This document shows positions 1 through 5,841 of a stretch of DNA of 9,520 bases, one piece after another. Source of the stretch: Deltaproteobacteria bacterium RBG_13_61_14 (GTDB taxonomy: Bacteria > RBG-13-61-14). Where the stretch lies: the NCBI GenBank assembly GCA_001797815.1, contig MGQK01000113.1:33282-42801 (forward strand). The letters are read 5' to 3'. The position numbers and the translations under genes are program-made. Within the stretch, counting starts at the first letter, position 1. Every line of letters starts with the position of its first letter. The notes under the pieces are model-generated. The model worked only from the letters and a program-made list of their open reading frames with translations. It ran no database searches and was not told the origin of the DNA.

Positions 1-805
1 CGGAGCGCATCTCCATGGGGTAGCCGCCCATGATGGTCGTGTCCTTGACAAAGTATTTTTCCACCAGCACGTTGATCGCCTTCACCCGCACGTCCGCGGG
101 GATGTCCCCCTCCTTGAGCTTGCCCACCAACTGGTGGATGAAGACCCCGTCGCAAACCTCGATCGCGATCTTGACCAGGTATTCGTGCGAGCGGTGCATG
201 GGGTTGCGCAGTTGCAAAGCCGCCACCGTGCTCCAGCCCTTCTCTTCGAAAATCTTGCGGCTCTCGGCCGGCCGCATGTAGATTCCCTTGAATTCCTCCG
301 GGTAGGTGCTCTCGCTCACCACCTTGACCGGCCCGGCCAGGTTAATCTCGGGCTGGGACATGACCTTGGCCACGCCCGGGTGCTCGGTGTCGTTGGTGCG
401 GAAGACCTGCTTGCACTCGTAGGCCTTGTCAATCGTGTATTTCTCAACGACTTTCATAGTGCCGATGATCTCGTTGCTCTCCTCGTCCACCAGGGCCACT
501 TCCGAGCCGTCCTTGATCCCGTCGGCCAGCTTCTTCTCCGCGGAAAGGGTGATGGGAATGGGCCAGAACAGCCCGCTGGCCGTCTTGTATTCGGCGCAGA
601 CCCCTTTCCAATCCTTCTGGCCCATGAAGCCGTCCAGGGGGGTAAAGGCCCCGATCCCGAGCATGATCAGGTCAGAGGTCTCCCGGCTGGTCATGGGAAC
701 CTTGGGCAGTTTTTGAGCTTTTTTCAGCTCTTCCTCCCGCTCCTTGCCCTGCAAGAGAAGCGGCTTCAAGACCTTGGATCCGTGCGGCGCTACCAACTGT
801 GCCAT
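1..805 (-). CDS. sat: Sulfate adenylyltransferase (ATP sulfurylase), N-terminal part, cut by window edge
   Basis: Sat makes adenosine 5'-phosphosulfate and pyrophosphate from sulfate and ATP, the activation step of sulfate reduction in the cytoplasm. The reading frame stays open from the start codon to the left window edge, giving about 268 residues of a protein usually a little over 400 long, so the C-terminal third is missing. The N-terminus MAQLVAPHG matches the family start (xxLVPPHG). Further family features are FTPLDGFMG near residue 50 and, near residue 200, [11 protein letters not shown], the nucleotide-binding HxxH motif (HRSH). The visible end, GGYPMEMR, leads into the RYAGPRE region expected next. 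There are two in-frame ATGs, at 811 and 805; 805 is preferred because the AGGAG at 815-819 lies 9 nt upstream of it but only 3 nt from 811. The gene is divergent from the transporter and siroheme operon. The sulfate-reducer type is inferred from overall resemblance and context; catalytic direction cannot be read from sequence. Confidence 0.95.
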   Translation of the reverse strand, partial: MAQLVAPHGSKVLKPLLLQGKEREEELKKAQKLPKVPMTSRETSDLIMLGIGAFTPLDGFMGQKDWKGVCAEYKTASGLFWPIPITLSAEKKLADGIKDGSEVALVDEESNEIIGTMKVVEKYTIDKAYECKQVFRTNDTEHPGVAKVMSQPEINLAGPVKVVSESTYPEEFKGIYMRPAESRKIFEEKGWSTVAALQLRNPMHRSHEYLVKIAIEVCDGVFIHQLVGKLKEGDIPADVRVKAINVLVEKYFVKDTTIMGGYPMEMRS

Positions 806-814
806 TGTCATTGT

Positions 815-819
815 CTCCT
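815..819 (-). promoter_or_regulatory. Shine-Dalgarno of sat (AGGAG)
   Basis: Read on the minus strand, AAAGGAG precedes two in-frame ATGs. The core ends 3 nt before the ATG at 811 and 9 nt before the ATG at 805. The spacing favours initiation at 805, so the protein would begin MAQLVAPHG, as relatives do. Confidence 0.75.
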
Positions 820-856
820 TTCCTTGAATCCTGAGAATGGTTGGCGAAAAAGGGGA

Positions 857-884
857 GTAGCCCGCCCCTTGGCGGGTTTCCTAC
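857..884 (-). promoter_or_regulatory. Bulged hairpin in the sat leader, attenuator-like
   Basis: On the minus strand the leader RNA can form a lower 4-bp stem (GUAG with CUAC), a 4-nt GAAA bulge, an upper 6-bp stem (CCCGCC with GGCGGG) and an AAGG loop. A run of six T residues follows a few bases downstream, about 40 nt before the sat start. A GC-rich hairpin plus a T run is the architecture of an intrinsic terminator, but here it lies inside the presumed 5' leader, so a regulated attenuator or an mRNA-stabilising element is possible. No known riboswitch class was recognised. Confidence 0.5.
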
Positions 885-1024
885 CTAAAGGATAGCTCAA
901 ATTGGCTAAAACGCTAACTGAATTTGAAAAATACGAAAGAGTCGGATAAAGTCCACTAATCACGCAAGTTCCCGGCTCCGGGCTCGGAGTGAGAGCGGTC
1001 GGATAACGGATATCCTGCGCTGGA

Positions 1025-1052
1025 ATTATCTCCCGGGCTTTGACGTTGTCAT
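1025..1052 (-). promoter_or_regulatory. Candidate proximal sat promoter
   Basis: On the minus strand ATGACA (1047-1052) and GATAAT (1025-1030) are separated by 16 bp. Each hexamer has five of six consensus sigma-70 bases. Transcription from here would give a leader of roughly 200 nt before sat. This is a motif match only. Confidence 0.4.
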
Positions 1053-1196
1053 TGGTCCCGAACATCTGCTGACAGCCTGGCCACCTTTATCATAGCCTGA
1101 AAGCTCTTCAAATCAACCAGTCAAACTGCTGATTCGAGATGCGGTCCCTTAGATGTCGTAGCTTTTAATTAAACGGAAAGCTGGCCTTTTGTTTTA

Positions 1197-1226
1197 ATTA
1201 TTTCAATTTTTAATGATTCCTGTCAA
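1197..1226 (-). promoter_or_regulatory. Candidate distal sat promoter
   Basis: On the minus strand a perfect TTGACA (1221-1226) is followed after 18 bp by AATAAT (1197-1202). The surrounding DNA is AT-rich. The phased repeat array at 1242-1281 lies directly upstream of the -35 box, where an activator would bind. Use of this promoter implies a leader of nearly 400 nt, which would include the proximal promoter and the hairpin. Confidence 0.4.
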
Positions 1227-1241
1227 GTATTTTTTGAGGCT

Positions 1242-1281
1242 GTAATCAGTTTTTAATCCAAAACTAATTCAAACCTAATTC
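1242..1281. repeat. Four direct repeats phased at exactly 11 bp
   Basis: TAAT occurs at 1243, 1254, 1265 and 1276, each 11 bp after the last. The units are GTAATCA (1242-1248), TTAATCC (1253-1259), CTAATTC (1264-1270) and CTAATTC (1275-1281), separated by 4-bp spacers. A 7+4 direct-repeat layout is the form of PhoB/OmpR-family response-regulator sites. The array sits 16 bp upstream of the -35 of the distal sat promoter. Occasional TAATs are expected in AT-rich DNA, but the exact phasing of four is notable. Confidence 0.45.
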
Positions 1282-1346
1282 TGGTGTTGAGGAATTCAAC
1301 TTCCATGTGAAAATCAATAAAAGCCACCACCTCTGATTCTTGGGTT

Positions 1347-1358
1347 TTATCATGATAA
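1347..1358. promoter_or_regulatory. 12-bp perfect palindrome, possible operator
   Basis: TTATCATGATAA is its own reverse complement. It lies in the AT-rich middle of the sat/transporter intergenic region, so it could serve either divergent unit as a dimeric regulator site. It does not match the FNR or CRP consensus well, and no regulator can be named. Confidence 0.3.
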
Positions 1359-1553
1359 CAGCAAGTTAAAGATATTTTGCATGGATGTCCTTCGGAAATT
1401 CCAACCTCGCCATCCTCTGGCTTTTCTTTTAGCTCTGCCCGATTCAGAATCCGGTTTAATTCTTTTTTGAGCCAATTTTAATTTCCCCTTGGACCAAAAT
1501 AGGATTTCTAACCCAAATTAAACCTTTGGCTTATTTTTCCCGGTAACTAAAAA

Positions 1554-1664
1554 ATGGCCGCCTTCCCCTGGAAAGATTGGCCCGGAAAGGAACCCGTTTG
1601 GGCGCGAGCGATCAAGATCATCCTCGCCGGCCTGATTAAGAAATTGTTAGCTGGAATGTTGTAA
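1554..1664 (+). CDS. Possible 36-residue small protein
   Basis: An ATG-to-TAA frame of 36 codons encodes a peptide that begins MAAFPWKDWPGKEPVW and ends in a basic, hydrophobic stretch (AIKIILAGLIKKLLAGML) that could form an amphipathic or membrane-associated helix. The first two thirds of the frame stand out as GC-rich within AT-rich surroundings, with mostly G or C in third codon positions, as in the coding genes here. No good ribosome-binding site precedes it and it resembles no family I know. It could be a real small protein, a gene remnant or chance. Confidence 0.2.
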   Translation: MAAFPWKDWPGKEPVWARAIKIILAGLIKKLLAGML

Positions 1665-1670
1665 ATTTTC

Positions 1671-1698
1671 TTGACAAGTCCAATCGCATCCTTATAAT
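1671..1698 (+). promoter_or_regulatory. Near-consensus sigma-70 promoter of the transporter-siroheme operon
   Basis: A perfect TTGACA (1671-1676) and a perfect TATAAT (1693-1698) are separated by 16 bp, with AT-rich DNA upstream. Transcription should begin near 1705, leaving about 70 nt of leader before the ATG at 1775. The earlier in-frame ATG at 1697 overlaps the -10 box and would not be in the transcript. This is the best promoter in the window. Confidence 0.75.
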
Positions 1699-1774
1699 GT
1701 CCATTAATAACAGCTTGGGAGCGGGTCGCAGTTCTTCCGCAACGCCGACCAGCCCTTTTAAGAAGCGATTATCC

Positions 1775-2959
1775 ATGAGCACCAACCCTTCATCGGATAC
1801 CCCGTCCAACCCCGGCGCACCTGCGAAAACCTTTCCGGGAAAAAATTCCTTCAACCGGATGGAATGGGCCGGCGCCTTCGGCGATCTCGGCACCCTCATC
1901 CCTTTTGTCATCGCCTACATCACCCTCCTCAAAATGGACCCTCTGGGCATCCTCTTCTCCTTCGGCCTCTGCATGATCGCGGCCGGCTTCTATTACCGCA
2001 CACCCATCCCTATCCAGCCCATGAAGGCTATCGGGACCTCGGCCATTACCCACGCCGCCTCCATCACTCCGGCCATGGTCATCGGCGCCGGGCTCGCCAC
2101 CTCCGTCATCTGGCTCCTGCTCGGCCTCACCAACACCGTCACCTGGGTCACCCGCCTGGCCACCAAGCCCATTGTCCGGGGCATCGTCTTGGGCCTGGGC
2201 CTTTCCTTTATCCTGCATGGCGTCAAGATGATGGATTCGGATTGGCCCCTCGCCGCCCTCGCCCTGCTCGTCACTTTCCTGCTGCTCAGCAACCCCAAGA
2301 TTCCGGCCATGGCCGTGCTCCTCCTCCTCGGCATCGCTGCCCATGCCATCAACAGCCATGAATTCTGGCAGGAGCTGGCTCAGATCCATATCGGCTTCCG
2401 GATGCCCTCGTTCTCTCTCACCCAGCTCACCTGGAAAGATTTCCTCAGCGGCACCCTGCTCCTCGCCATCCCCCAGCTCCCGCTCACTCTCGGCAACGCC
2501 GTCATCGCCATGACCGATGAAAATAACCAGCTCTTCCCCGACCGGCCCGTAACCGCCCGCAAGCTCGCCGTCTCCCACGGCTTGATCAACGCCCTCTCCG
2601 CCCCCCTCGGCGGCATCCCCCTCTGCCACGGCGCCGGCGGCATGGCCGGCCACGTCCGCTTCGGCGCCCGCACCGGCGGCGCCCTCATCATTCTCGGCGG
2701 CATCCTGCTCTTGGTCGCTTTCTTTTTCAGCGATTCGGTCGAGATCATCCTCAAGGTCTTCCCCGAAGCCGTGCTCGGAGTGATCCTCTTTTTCGCCGGC
2801 GCCGAGTTAGCCCGCGGCATCAAAGACCTGAGCGCGGAAAAAGGCGAGATTTACGTGATGGTGGTAGTCGCCGGCTTCGCCCTCTGGAACATGGGCGCCG
2901 CCTTCCTGGTCGGCATCATCCTCGATTTTACTCTCCGTCGCGGCTGGATCAAGGTATAA
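1775..2959 (+). CDS. MOT1-family molybdate/sulfate transporter
   Basis: This is a 394-residue polytopic inner-membrane protein of the MOT1 family (molybdate transporter, related to SulP anion permeases). It shows the paired family signatures. In the first half these are GAFGDLGTLIPF (residues 33-44) and PIPIQPMKAIG (77-87). The matching elements of the second half are PQLPLTLGNAVIA (233-245) and PLCHGAGGMAGHVRFGARTGG-like residues around 282-302. About ten hydrophobic helices are visible. The first 28 residues are polar, with Pro and Ser, and likely cytoplasmic. ATG 1775 was chosen over the in-frame ATG at 1697 because the latter lies in the -10 box; ATG 1859 just before the first signature is a weaker alternative. 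The ribosome site is poor (AAGAAG). The gene leads the siroheme operon, ending 10 bp before the next gene. Eukaryotic and some bacterial members carry molybdate; next to sat, sulfate is an alternative substrate. Which one is not decidable here. Confidence 0.85.
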   Translation: MSTNPSSDTPSNPGAPAKTFPGKNSFNRMEWAGAFGDLGTLIPFVIAYITLLKMDPLGILFSFGLCMIAAGFYYRTPIPIQPMKAIGTSAITHAASITPAMVIGAGLATSVIWLLLGLTNTVTWVTRLATKPIVRGIVLGLGLSFILHGVKMMDSDWPLAALALLVTFLLLSNPKIPAMAVLLLLGIAAHAINSHEFWQELAQIHIGFRMPSFSLTQLTWKDFLSGTLLLAIPQLPLTLGNAVIAMTDENNQLFPDRPVTARKLAVSHGLINALSAPLGGIPLCHGAGGMAGHVRFGARTGGALIILGGILLLVAFFFSDSVEIILKVFPEAVLGVILFFAGAELARGIKDLSAEKGEIYVMVVVAGFALWNMGAAFLVGIILDFTLRRGWIKV

Positions 2960-2969
2960 TAAATCAGCC

Positions 2970-3614
2970 ATGATTCGACTTCCGGTCAGCCTGGCCGTGC
3001 CAAACCGCCTCTGCCTGGTCATCGGCGCCGGCCAGGTTGCCGTGCGCAAGGTCCAGACCCTGCTCCAGGCCGGGGCGCGAGTCCGGGTGGTCAGCCCCAA
3101 GCTGGATCCGCGTCTGCAAAAACTCGTCCGCTCCGGAAAAATCGAGTGGCGGCCCCGCTCCTGGAAAGTTGCGGATTTGAACCATGTCTGGCTGGTGATC
3201 GCCGCCACCTCTGACCCCAAGGTCAACCGCCGGATCAAACGCGAGGCCGAACGCCGCCGGCTCTGGGTGAACGCGGTGGACGACCTGGAGAACTGCTCGC
3301 TCTTCTTCCTCTCGTTTTTCAACCGGGGCGAGCTGCAAGTGGCGGTCAGCACCGGCGGCTTAAGCCCCGCGCTCGCGCGCAAGATCCGGGAAACCCTGGA
3401 CCAGGACTGGAACCCGAACGCGGGGAAATGCCTGGAATGGATCGCCGCCTTTCGCGCTCAGGTCAAGAAGAAAATTCCCGAACCGGCCCGGCGCTTTCGC
3501 TTCTGGGACCAGGCGCTTTCGCCCCAGGTGATCGAGATGATCCGCCAGGGAAAAATCCGGGCGCTCCAGCCGGCCGTCCGCAAGACCCTGGCCCGGTTCC
3601 AGGGGACCAAATGA
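2970..3614 (+). CDS. Precorrin-2 dehydrogenase / sirohydrochlorin ferrochelatase (Met8/CysG-N type)
   Basis: This 214-residue protein should oxidise precorrin-2 to sirohydrochlorin with NAD+ and may insert iron to give siroheme, as Met8p and the N-terminal half of CysG do. An N-terminal Rossmann motif, VIGAGQVAVRK (17-27), is followed by VVSPKLDP (40-47) and ATSDPKVN (79-86). VNAVDD (100-105) carries the conserved aspartate that serves as general base in the family. STGGLSPALARKIRE (127-141) marks the dimerisation/catalytic domain. The start gives LPVSL just after Met, as usual. It begins 10 bp after the transporter stop with only a distant AAGG, so translational coupling is likely, and its stop overlaps the next start (ATGA). 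In sulfate reducers the product feeds siroheme for sulfite reductase and often the alternative (Ahb) heme route. Whether this protein also chelates iron cannot be told from sequence. Confidence 0.92.
   Translation: MIRLPVSLAVPNRLCLVIGAGQVAVRKVQTLLQAGARVRVVSPKLDPRLQKLVRSGKIEWRPRSWKVADLNHVWLVIAATSDPKVNRRIKREAERRRLWVNAVDDLENCSLFFLSFFNRGELQVAVSTGGLSPALARKIRETLDQDWNPNAGKCLEWIAAFRAQVKKKIPEPARRFRFWDQALSPQVIEMIRQGKIRALQPAVRKTLARFQGTK
3601..3606 (+). promoter_or_regulatory. Shine-Dalgarno that fixes the start of the cobA-hemD fusion
   Basis: AGGGGA ends 4 nt before the ATG at 3611. It supports starting the methyltransferase there and not at the in-frame ATG at 3428, which would add 61 residues of out-of-frame translation of the preceding gene. 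Confidence 0.7.
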
Positions 3615-5119
3615 AACGCAGGAGTTCTTCGCGCCGGCGAGGCAAGGTGATCCTGGTCGGCGCCGGCCCGGGCGACCCGGGCCTGATCACGGTGCGCGGG
3701 CTCGAGGCCATCCGCCAGGCCGACGTCATCCTCTACGACCTCCTGGTCAGCCATGAGCTGATGGAAGAATTTCCACCCGGCGCGGAAACGATTTTTGTGG
3801 GTAAAGAAGCCGGCACCCATTACGTGGACCAGGCCGAGACCAATGCCCTCCTGGTGCAAAAGGCGAAACCGGGCAAGACCGTGGTCCGGCTCAAGGGCGG
3901 CGATCCTTACACCTTCGGCCGGGGCGGCGAAGAGGCCGAGGCCTGCGCCCGGGCCGGGATTCCCTTCGAGGTGGTGCCGGGCGTTACCTCCGGCATCGCT
4001 GCGCCGGCCTATGCCGGAATCCCGGTCACCCACCGCGACGCTTCCTCCAGCATCGCCCTCATCACCGGCCACCGCCGATCCGACGGCACCGTCCGCACCA
4101 TCCCCGCGCCCCGCGCCGACACCTTGATCTATTACATGGGCGTGCGCACCCTGCCCCAGATCGTGAAGGCGCTCCGGCGGGAAGGCTGGCCGGCCAACAC
4201 CCCGGCGGCCATGGTCCACCGGGGCACCACCCCTCGGCAGCTCGTGGTGGCCGGCACCCTGGCCAATATCGTCAAGCGCGCCACCGAGGCGCAGATCCGC
4301 CATCCGGCCCTGGTGGTGGTGGGCAAGGTCGCGGCTTATCGCAAACGCCTGCGCTGGTTCGAGGACCGGCCGCTCTTGGGCCGGAGGATCTTGATTGCAG
4401 AGGCTCTGCCCGAGGCCAAGGAGTTGCGGGATGAGCTTTATCGCCTGGGCGCGGAAGTCACCTGCCTGCCCTCCCCTGCCCTGAGCCTGCTCGCCCGGAC
4501 ACCCAAGCTGGACGCCGCCATCAAAAAGATCAAGCAATTCCAGGTCTTGCTCTTGGCCCATCCGCTCGCGGTCCAGGTCTTTTTCCAACGCCTGGCCGCC
4601 TTGGGCCTGGATGCCCGGGCCCTCGCCTATCTCCAAATCGCCGCTTATGGCCGCGCAACCCAGGTCGCACTCCAGGAGCATTTAATCAGAAGCGATCGTC
4701 TCATCCCCCTGGAATTCTCAAGCGCGCAGGTTGCTCCTTTGCGCCGCCGCAAGGTCCTCCTGCCGGACTCTGCTCCCGGACCCCATGCAATTTTGGAAGC
4801 ACTGAAAAAAATCCGGGCCGAGGTCTCCCTGGTCCCGGCCTATGCGGCGCTACCCGCGCCGGCCCTGACCAAGGTGCCGGTCCACCAGGAGCTGATCGTC
4901 TTTCCCGCCCGGCAAGGAGTGGAAGAACTGCTCTCCCAGGTGGTCCTGCCCATCTACGTGCACCTCGCCGCGCTCGGCCCCGCCGCCGCCTCCGCCTTGC
5001 AAGCGCGCGGGCTTACACCCGCCCTCTCCCTTCGCTCTGCGGATAACGCGGCAGCAGTGGCCGCGATCCTTCGATGGGCCAAACCGCGCCGCCGCCGGTT
5101 TCGCGAAGCAATTCCGTAA
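3611..5119 (+). CDS. cobA-hemD: Uroporphyrinogen-III C-methyltransferase fused to a uroporphyrinogen-III synthase domain
   Basis: This is a 502-residue two-domain enzyme. The first domain (about residues 12-250) is an S-adenosylmethionine-dependent uroporphyrinogen-III methyltransferase that makes precorrin-2. It shows VILVGAGPGDPGLIT (13-27), LYDLLV (41-46), LKGGDPYTFGRGGEE (94-108, the SAM loop), VPGVTSGIAA (122-131), ITGH (151-154) and YYMG (174-177). The second domain (about 255-490), introduced by RPLLGRRILI, has the size and layout of HemD, which closes hydroxymethylbilane to uroporphyrinogen III. It has drifted: the usual VTR start reads IAE, the FTS-type loops read LLAHP and VFPARQ, and the IGPxTA-like motif reads LGPAAAS. 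The start overlaps the upstream stop as ATGA, so the two genes are translationally coupled and act in sequence. CobA-HemD fusions are common in sulfate-reducing bacteria and other anaerobes. The methyltransferase call is firm; HemD activity is less sure. Confidence 0.92.
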   Translation: MKRRSSSRRRGKVILVGAGPGDPGLITVRGLEAIRQADVILYDLLVSHELMEEFPPGAETIFVGKEAGTHYVDQAETNALLVQKAKPGKTVVRLKGGDPYTFGRGGEEAEACARAGIPFEVVPGVTSGIAAPAYAGIPVTHRDASSSIALITGHRRSDGTVRTIPAPRADTLIYYMGVRTLPQIVKALRREGWPANTPAAMVHRGTTPRQLVVAGTLANIVKRATEAQIRHPALVVVGKVAAYRKRLRWFEDRPLLGRRILIAEALPEAKELRDELYRLGAEVTCLPSPALSLLARTPKLDAAIKKIKQFQVLLLAHPLAVQVFFQRLAALGLDARALAYLQIAAYGRATQVALQEHLIRSDRLIPLEFSSAQVAPLRRRKVLLPDSAPGPHAILEALKKIRAEVSLVPAYAALPAPALTKVPVHQELIVFPARQGVEELLSQVVLPIYVHLAALGPAAASALQARGLTPALSLRSADNAAAVAAILRWAKPRRRRFREAIP

Positions 5120-5142
5120 ATCGTTTTTCTCGGTTCGCTGGC

Positions 5143-5160
5143 CCGGCGTTTCATCGCCGG
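5143..5160 (+). terminator. Hairpin after cobA-hemD, weak terminator candidate
   Basis: CCGGCG (5143-5148), a 6-nt loop and CGCCGG (5155-5160) form a perfect 6-bp GC stem 23 bp after the stop codon. No T run follows, so it is not a classical intrinsic terminator. It may end the operon with Rho or protect the 3' end. Confidence 0.3.
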
Positions 5161-5526
5161 CTCACCGCGCTTATAGATCAAAGAATTGGGGTAAACGCAT
5201 CAGCGCGTCATCCATCCCCGGTTCCACCCCCAAAAGCCGTCCTCCCTCGCCGAAAAACTGCAACATTTCTCCATATTATAGAGAGATGAAATGATTTGGC
5301 TGAAACCAAAACCAAGAACCATCCACCTTGGTATAACTGATTGTTTTTACGGGATATTTTCCGCCATCCTCTTGTTCCTCTTGACCACGGCTCCCGGATC
5401 AGCAAGCATAACCAAACCGCTTTTCAGATCAAAACTTCAAATCCCTGTCAAGCGCCGCTTAACAATTTTTCCCTTTTCTTCCTGTTTCTCTCGCTTCCTC
5501 AATCTTTCCCGCCACTTCTCTTCCCA

Positions 5527-5554
5527 ACATACTACATACTACATACGACATACT
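5527..5554. repeat. Heptamer tandem repeat, 4 copies (ACATACT)
   Basis: Four head-to-tail 7-bp units run without gaps: ACATACT, ACATACT, ACATACG, ACATACT. Only one base differs among 28. Confidence 0.9.
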
Positions 5555-5566
5555 TTCTTCAAACGT

Positions 5567-5656
5567 CCCCCCATTCTGCTCGCCAACCACCCCATTCTGC
5601 ACAGCAACCACCCCATTCTGCTCAGCAACCACCCCATTCTGCGCGGCAACCACCCC
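5567..5656. repeat. 21-bp tandem repeat, 4 copies plus a partial fifth
   Basis: Units at 5567-5587, 5588-5608, 5609-5629 and 5630-5650 share CACCCCATTCTGC followed by a short variable segment and AAC. A fifth copy stops after CACCCC at 5656. The period of 21 keeps every reading frame open: one plus frame reads PPHSA-type units and one minus frame reads QNGVVA-type units. The substitutions fall in the variable segment on both readings, which does not suggest protein-level constraint. Confidence 0.9.
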
Positions 5657-5696
5657 AGGCGTTCCGCTTGGGGATCCCAACTCCCAGCACTGTGCA

Positions 5697-5720
5697 CGGC
5701 TCGACTGAGCTCGCCGAAGT
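5697..5720. repeat. Possible dispersed palindromic motif (CTCGACTGAGCTCGCCGAAG)
   Basis: The segment contains a CGGC/GCCG inverted pair (5697-5700 and 5713-5716) around GAGCTC, and a GTGCAC palindrome abuts it at 5692-5697. Similar TCGACTGAGCTCGCCGAAG-type words recur in intergenic DNA of many uncultured bacterial genomes. That comparison is from memory and only one copy is present here. Confidence 0.3.
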
Positions 5721-5723
5721 CCG

Positions 5724-5744
5724 TCCACTGTTCACTGTCCACTG
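5724..5744. repeat. Heptamer tandem repeat, 3 copies (TCCACTG)
   Basis: TCCACTG, TTCACTG and TCCACTG follow each other directly, with a single base difference. Confidence 0.85.
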
Positions 5745-5752
5745 CCTGAGTG

Positions 5753-5768
5753 GTGTCAGGGTGTCAGG
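5753..5768. repeat. Octamer repeat, 2 copies (GTGTCAGG)
   Basis: Two exact adjacent copies of GTGTCAGG, followed by the first bases of a third. Confidence 0.7.
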
Positions 5769-5784
5769 GTCTAAAGCTGTCCTC

Positions 5785-5815
5785 CTGCCTCTTGCCCCCT
5801 GCCTACTGCCTACTG
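5785..5815. repeat. Heptamer tandem repeat, about 4 copies (CTGCCTA)
   Basis: Units CTGCCTC, TTGCCCC, CTGCCTA and CTGCCTA, then a partial CTG, keep a strict 7-bp period. Confidence 0.8.
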
Positions 5816-5818
5816 ATA

Positions 5819-5841
5819 TTCCGTTCACGTTCCGGTTCACG
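5819..5841. repeat. 11/12-bp repeat, 2 copies (TTCCGTTCACG)
   Basis: TTCCGTTCACG is followed at once by the same word with one extra G. It is the last of the repeat tracts before the cupin gene. Confidence 0.7.

Larger units (their letters stand above)
806..1774. other. Long divergent intergenic region between sat and the transporter
   Basis: This stretch separates two divergent transcription units and holds no convincing long gene. The part near sat (to about 1080) is GC-balanced and carries the hairpin, a repeated TTATCCGAC (minus strand; plus 941-949 and 998-1006) and the proximal promoter. Positions about 1150-1550 are strongly AT-rich compared with the coding DNA and contain the distal promoter, the phased repeats, a short GTTGA/TCAAC inverted repeat (1286-1300) and the 12-bp palindrome. 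GC rises again at 1554-1640 in a possible small ORF before the plus-strand promoter. Confidence 0.7.

Noticed and set aside
134-895. Long plus-strand ORF over sat
   Set aside because: It is the complementary frame of the clear ATP sulfurylase gene and has no recognisable motifs.
808-1065. 85-codon minus-strand ORF ending in an ATGA overlap with the first sat ATG
   Set aside because: The overlap suggests translational coupling, but the frame crosses the leader hairpin and the proximal promoter, has no conserved-looking composition, and its ATG has no good ribosome site. Treated as leader sequence.
1790-2653. 287-codon minus-strand ORF within the transporter
   Set aside because: It is the antisense shadow of a strongly GC-biased membrane-protein gene; its Gly/Glu/Asp-rich translation is typical of such shadows.
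3428-3610. N-terminal extension of the cobA-hemD fusion from an earlier ATG
   Set aside because: It overlaps the preceding gene in another frame, has a Pro/Gly-rich shadow composition and lacks a ribosome site. The ATG at 3611 has AGGGGA upstream and the methyltransferase motif follows directly.
5272-5277. TATAAT on the minus strand near 5275
   Set aside because: No acceptable -35 lies 16-18 bp upstream and no minus-strand gene follows.
5567-5656. CRISPR array
   Set aside because: The 21-bp units are directly adjacent with no spacers, and no cas gene is present.
5291-5749. Plus-strand ORF starting MIWLKPKPRTIH with a signal-peptide-like stretch (FSAILLFLLTTAPGSA)
   Set aside because: The N-terminus looks like a membrane or export signal, but the rest is translated tandem repeats and low-complexity DNA, the ribosome site is weak (GAGAG), and nothing resembles a known family. 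It could be a decayed gene start; not enough to call.
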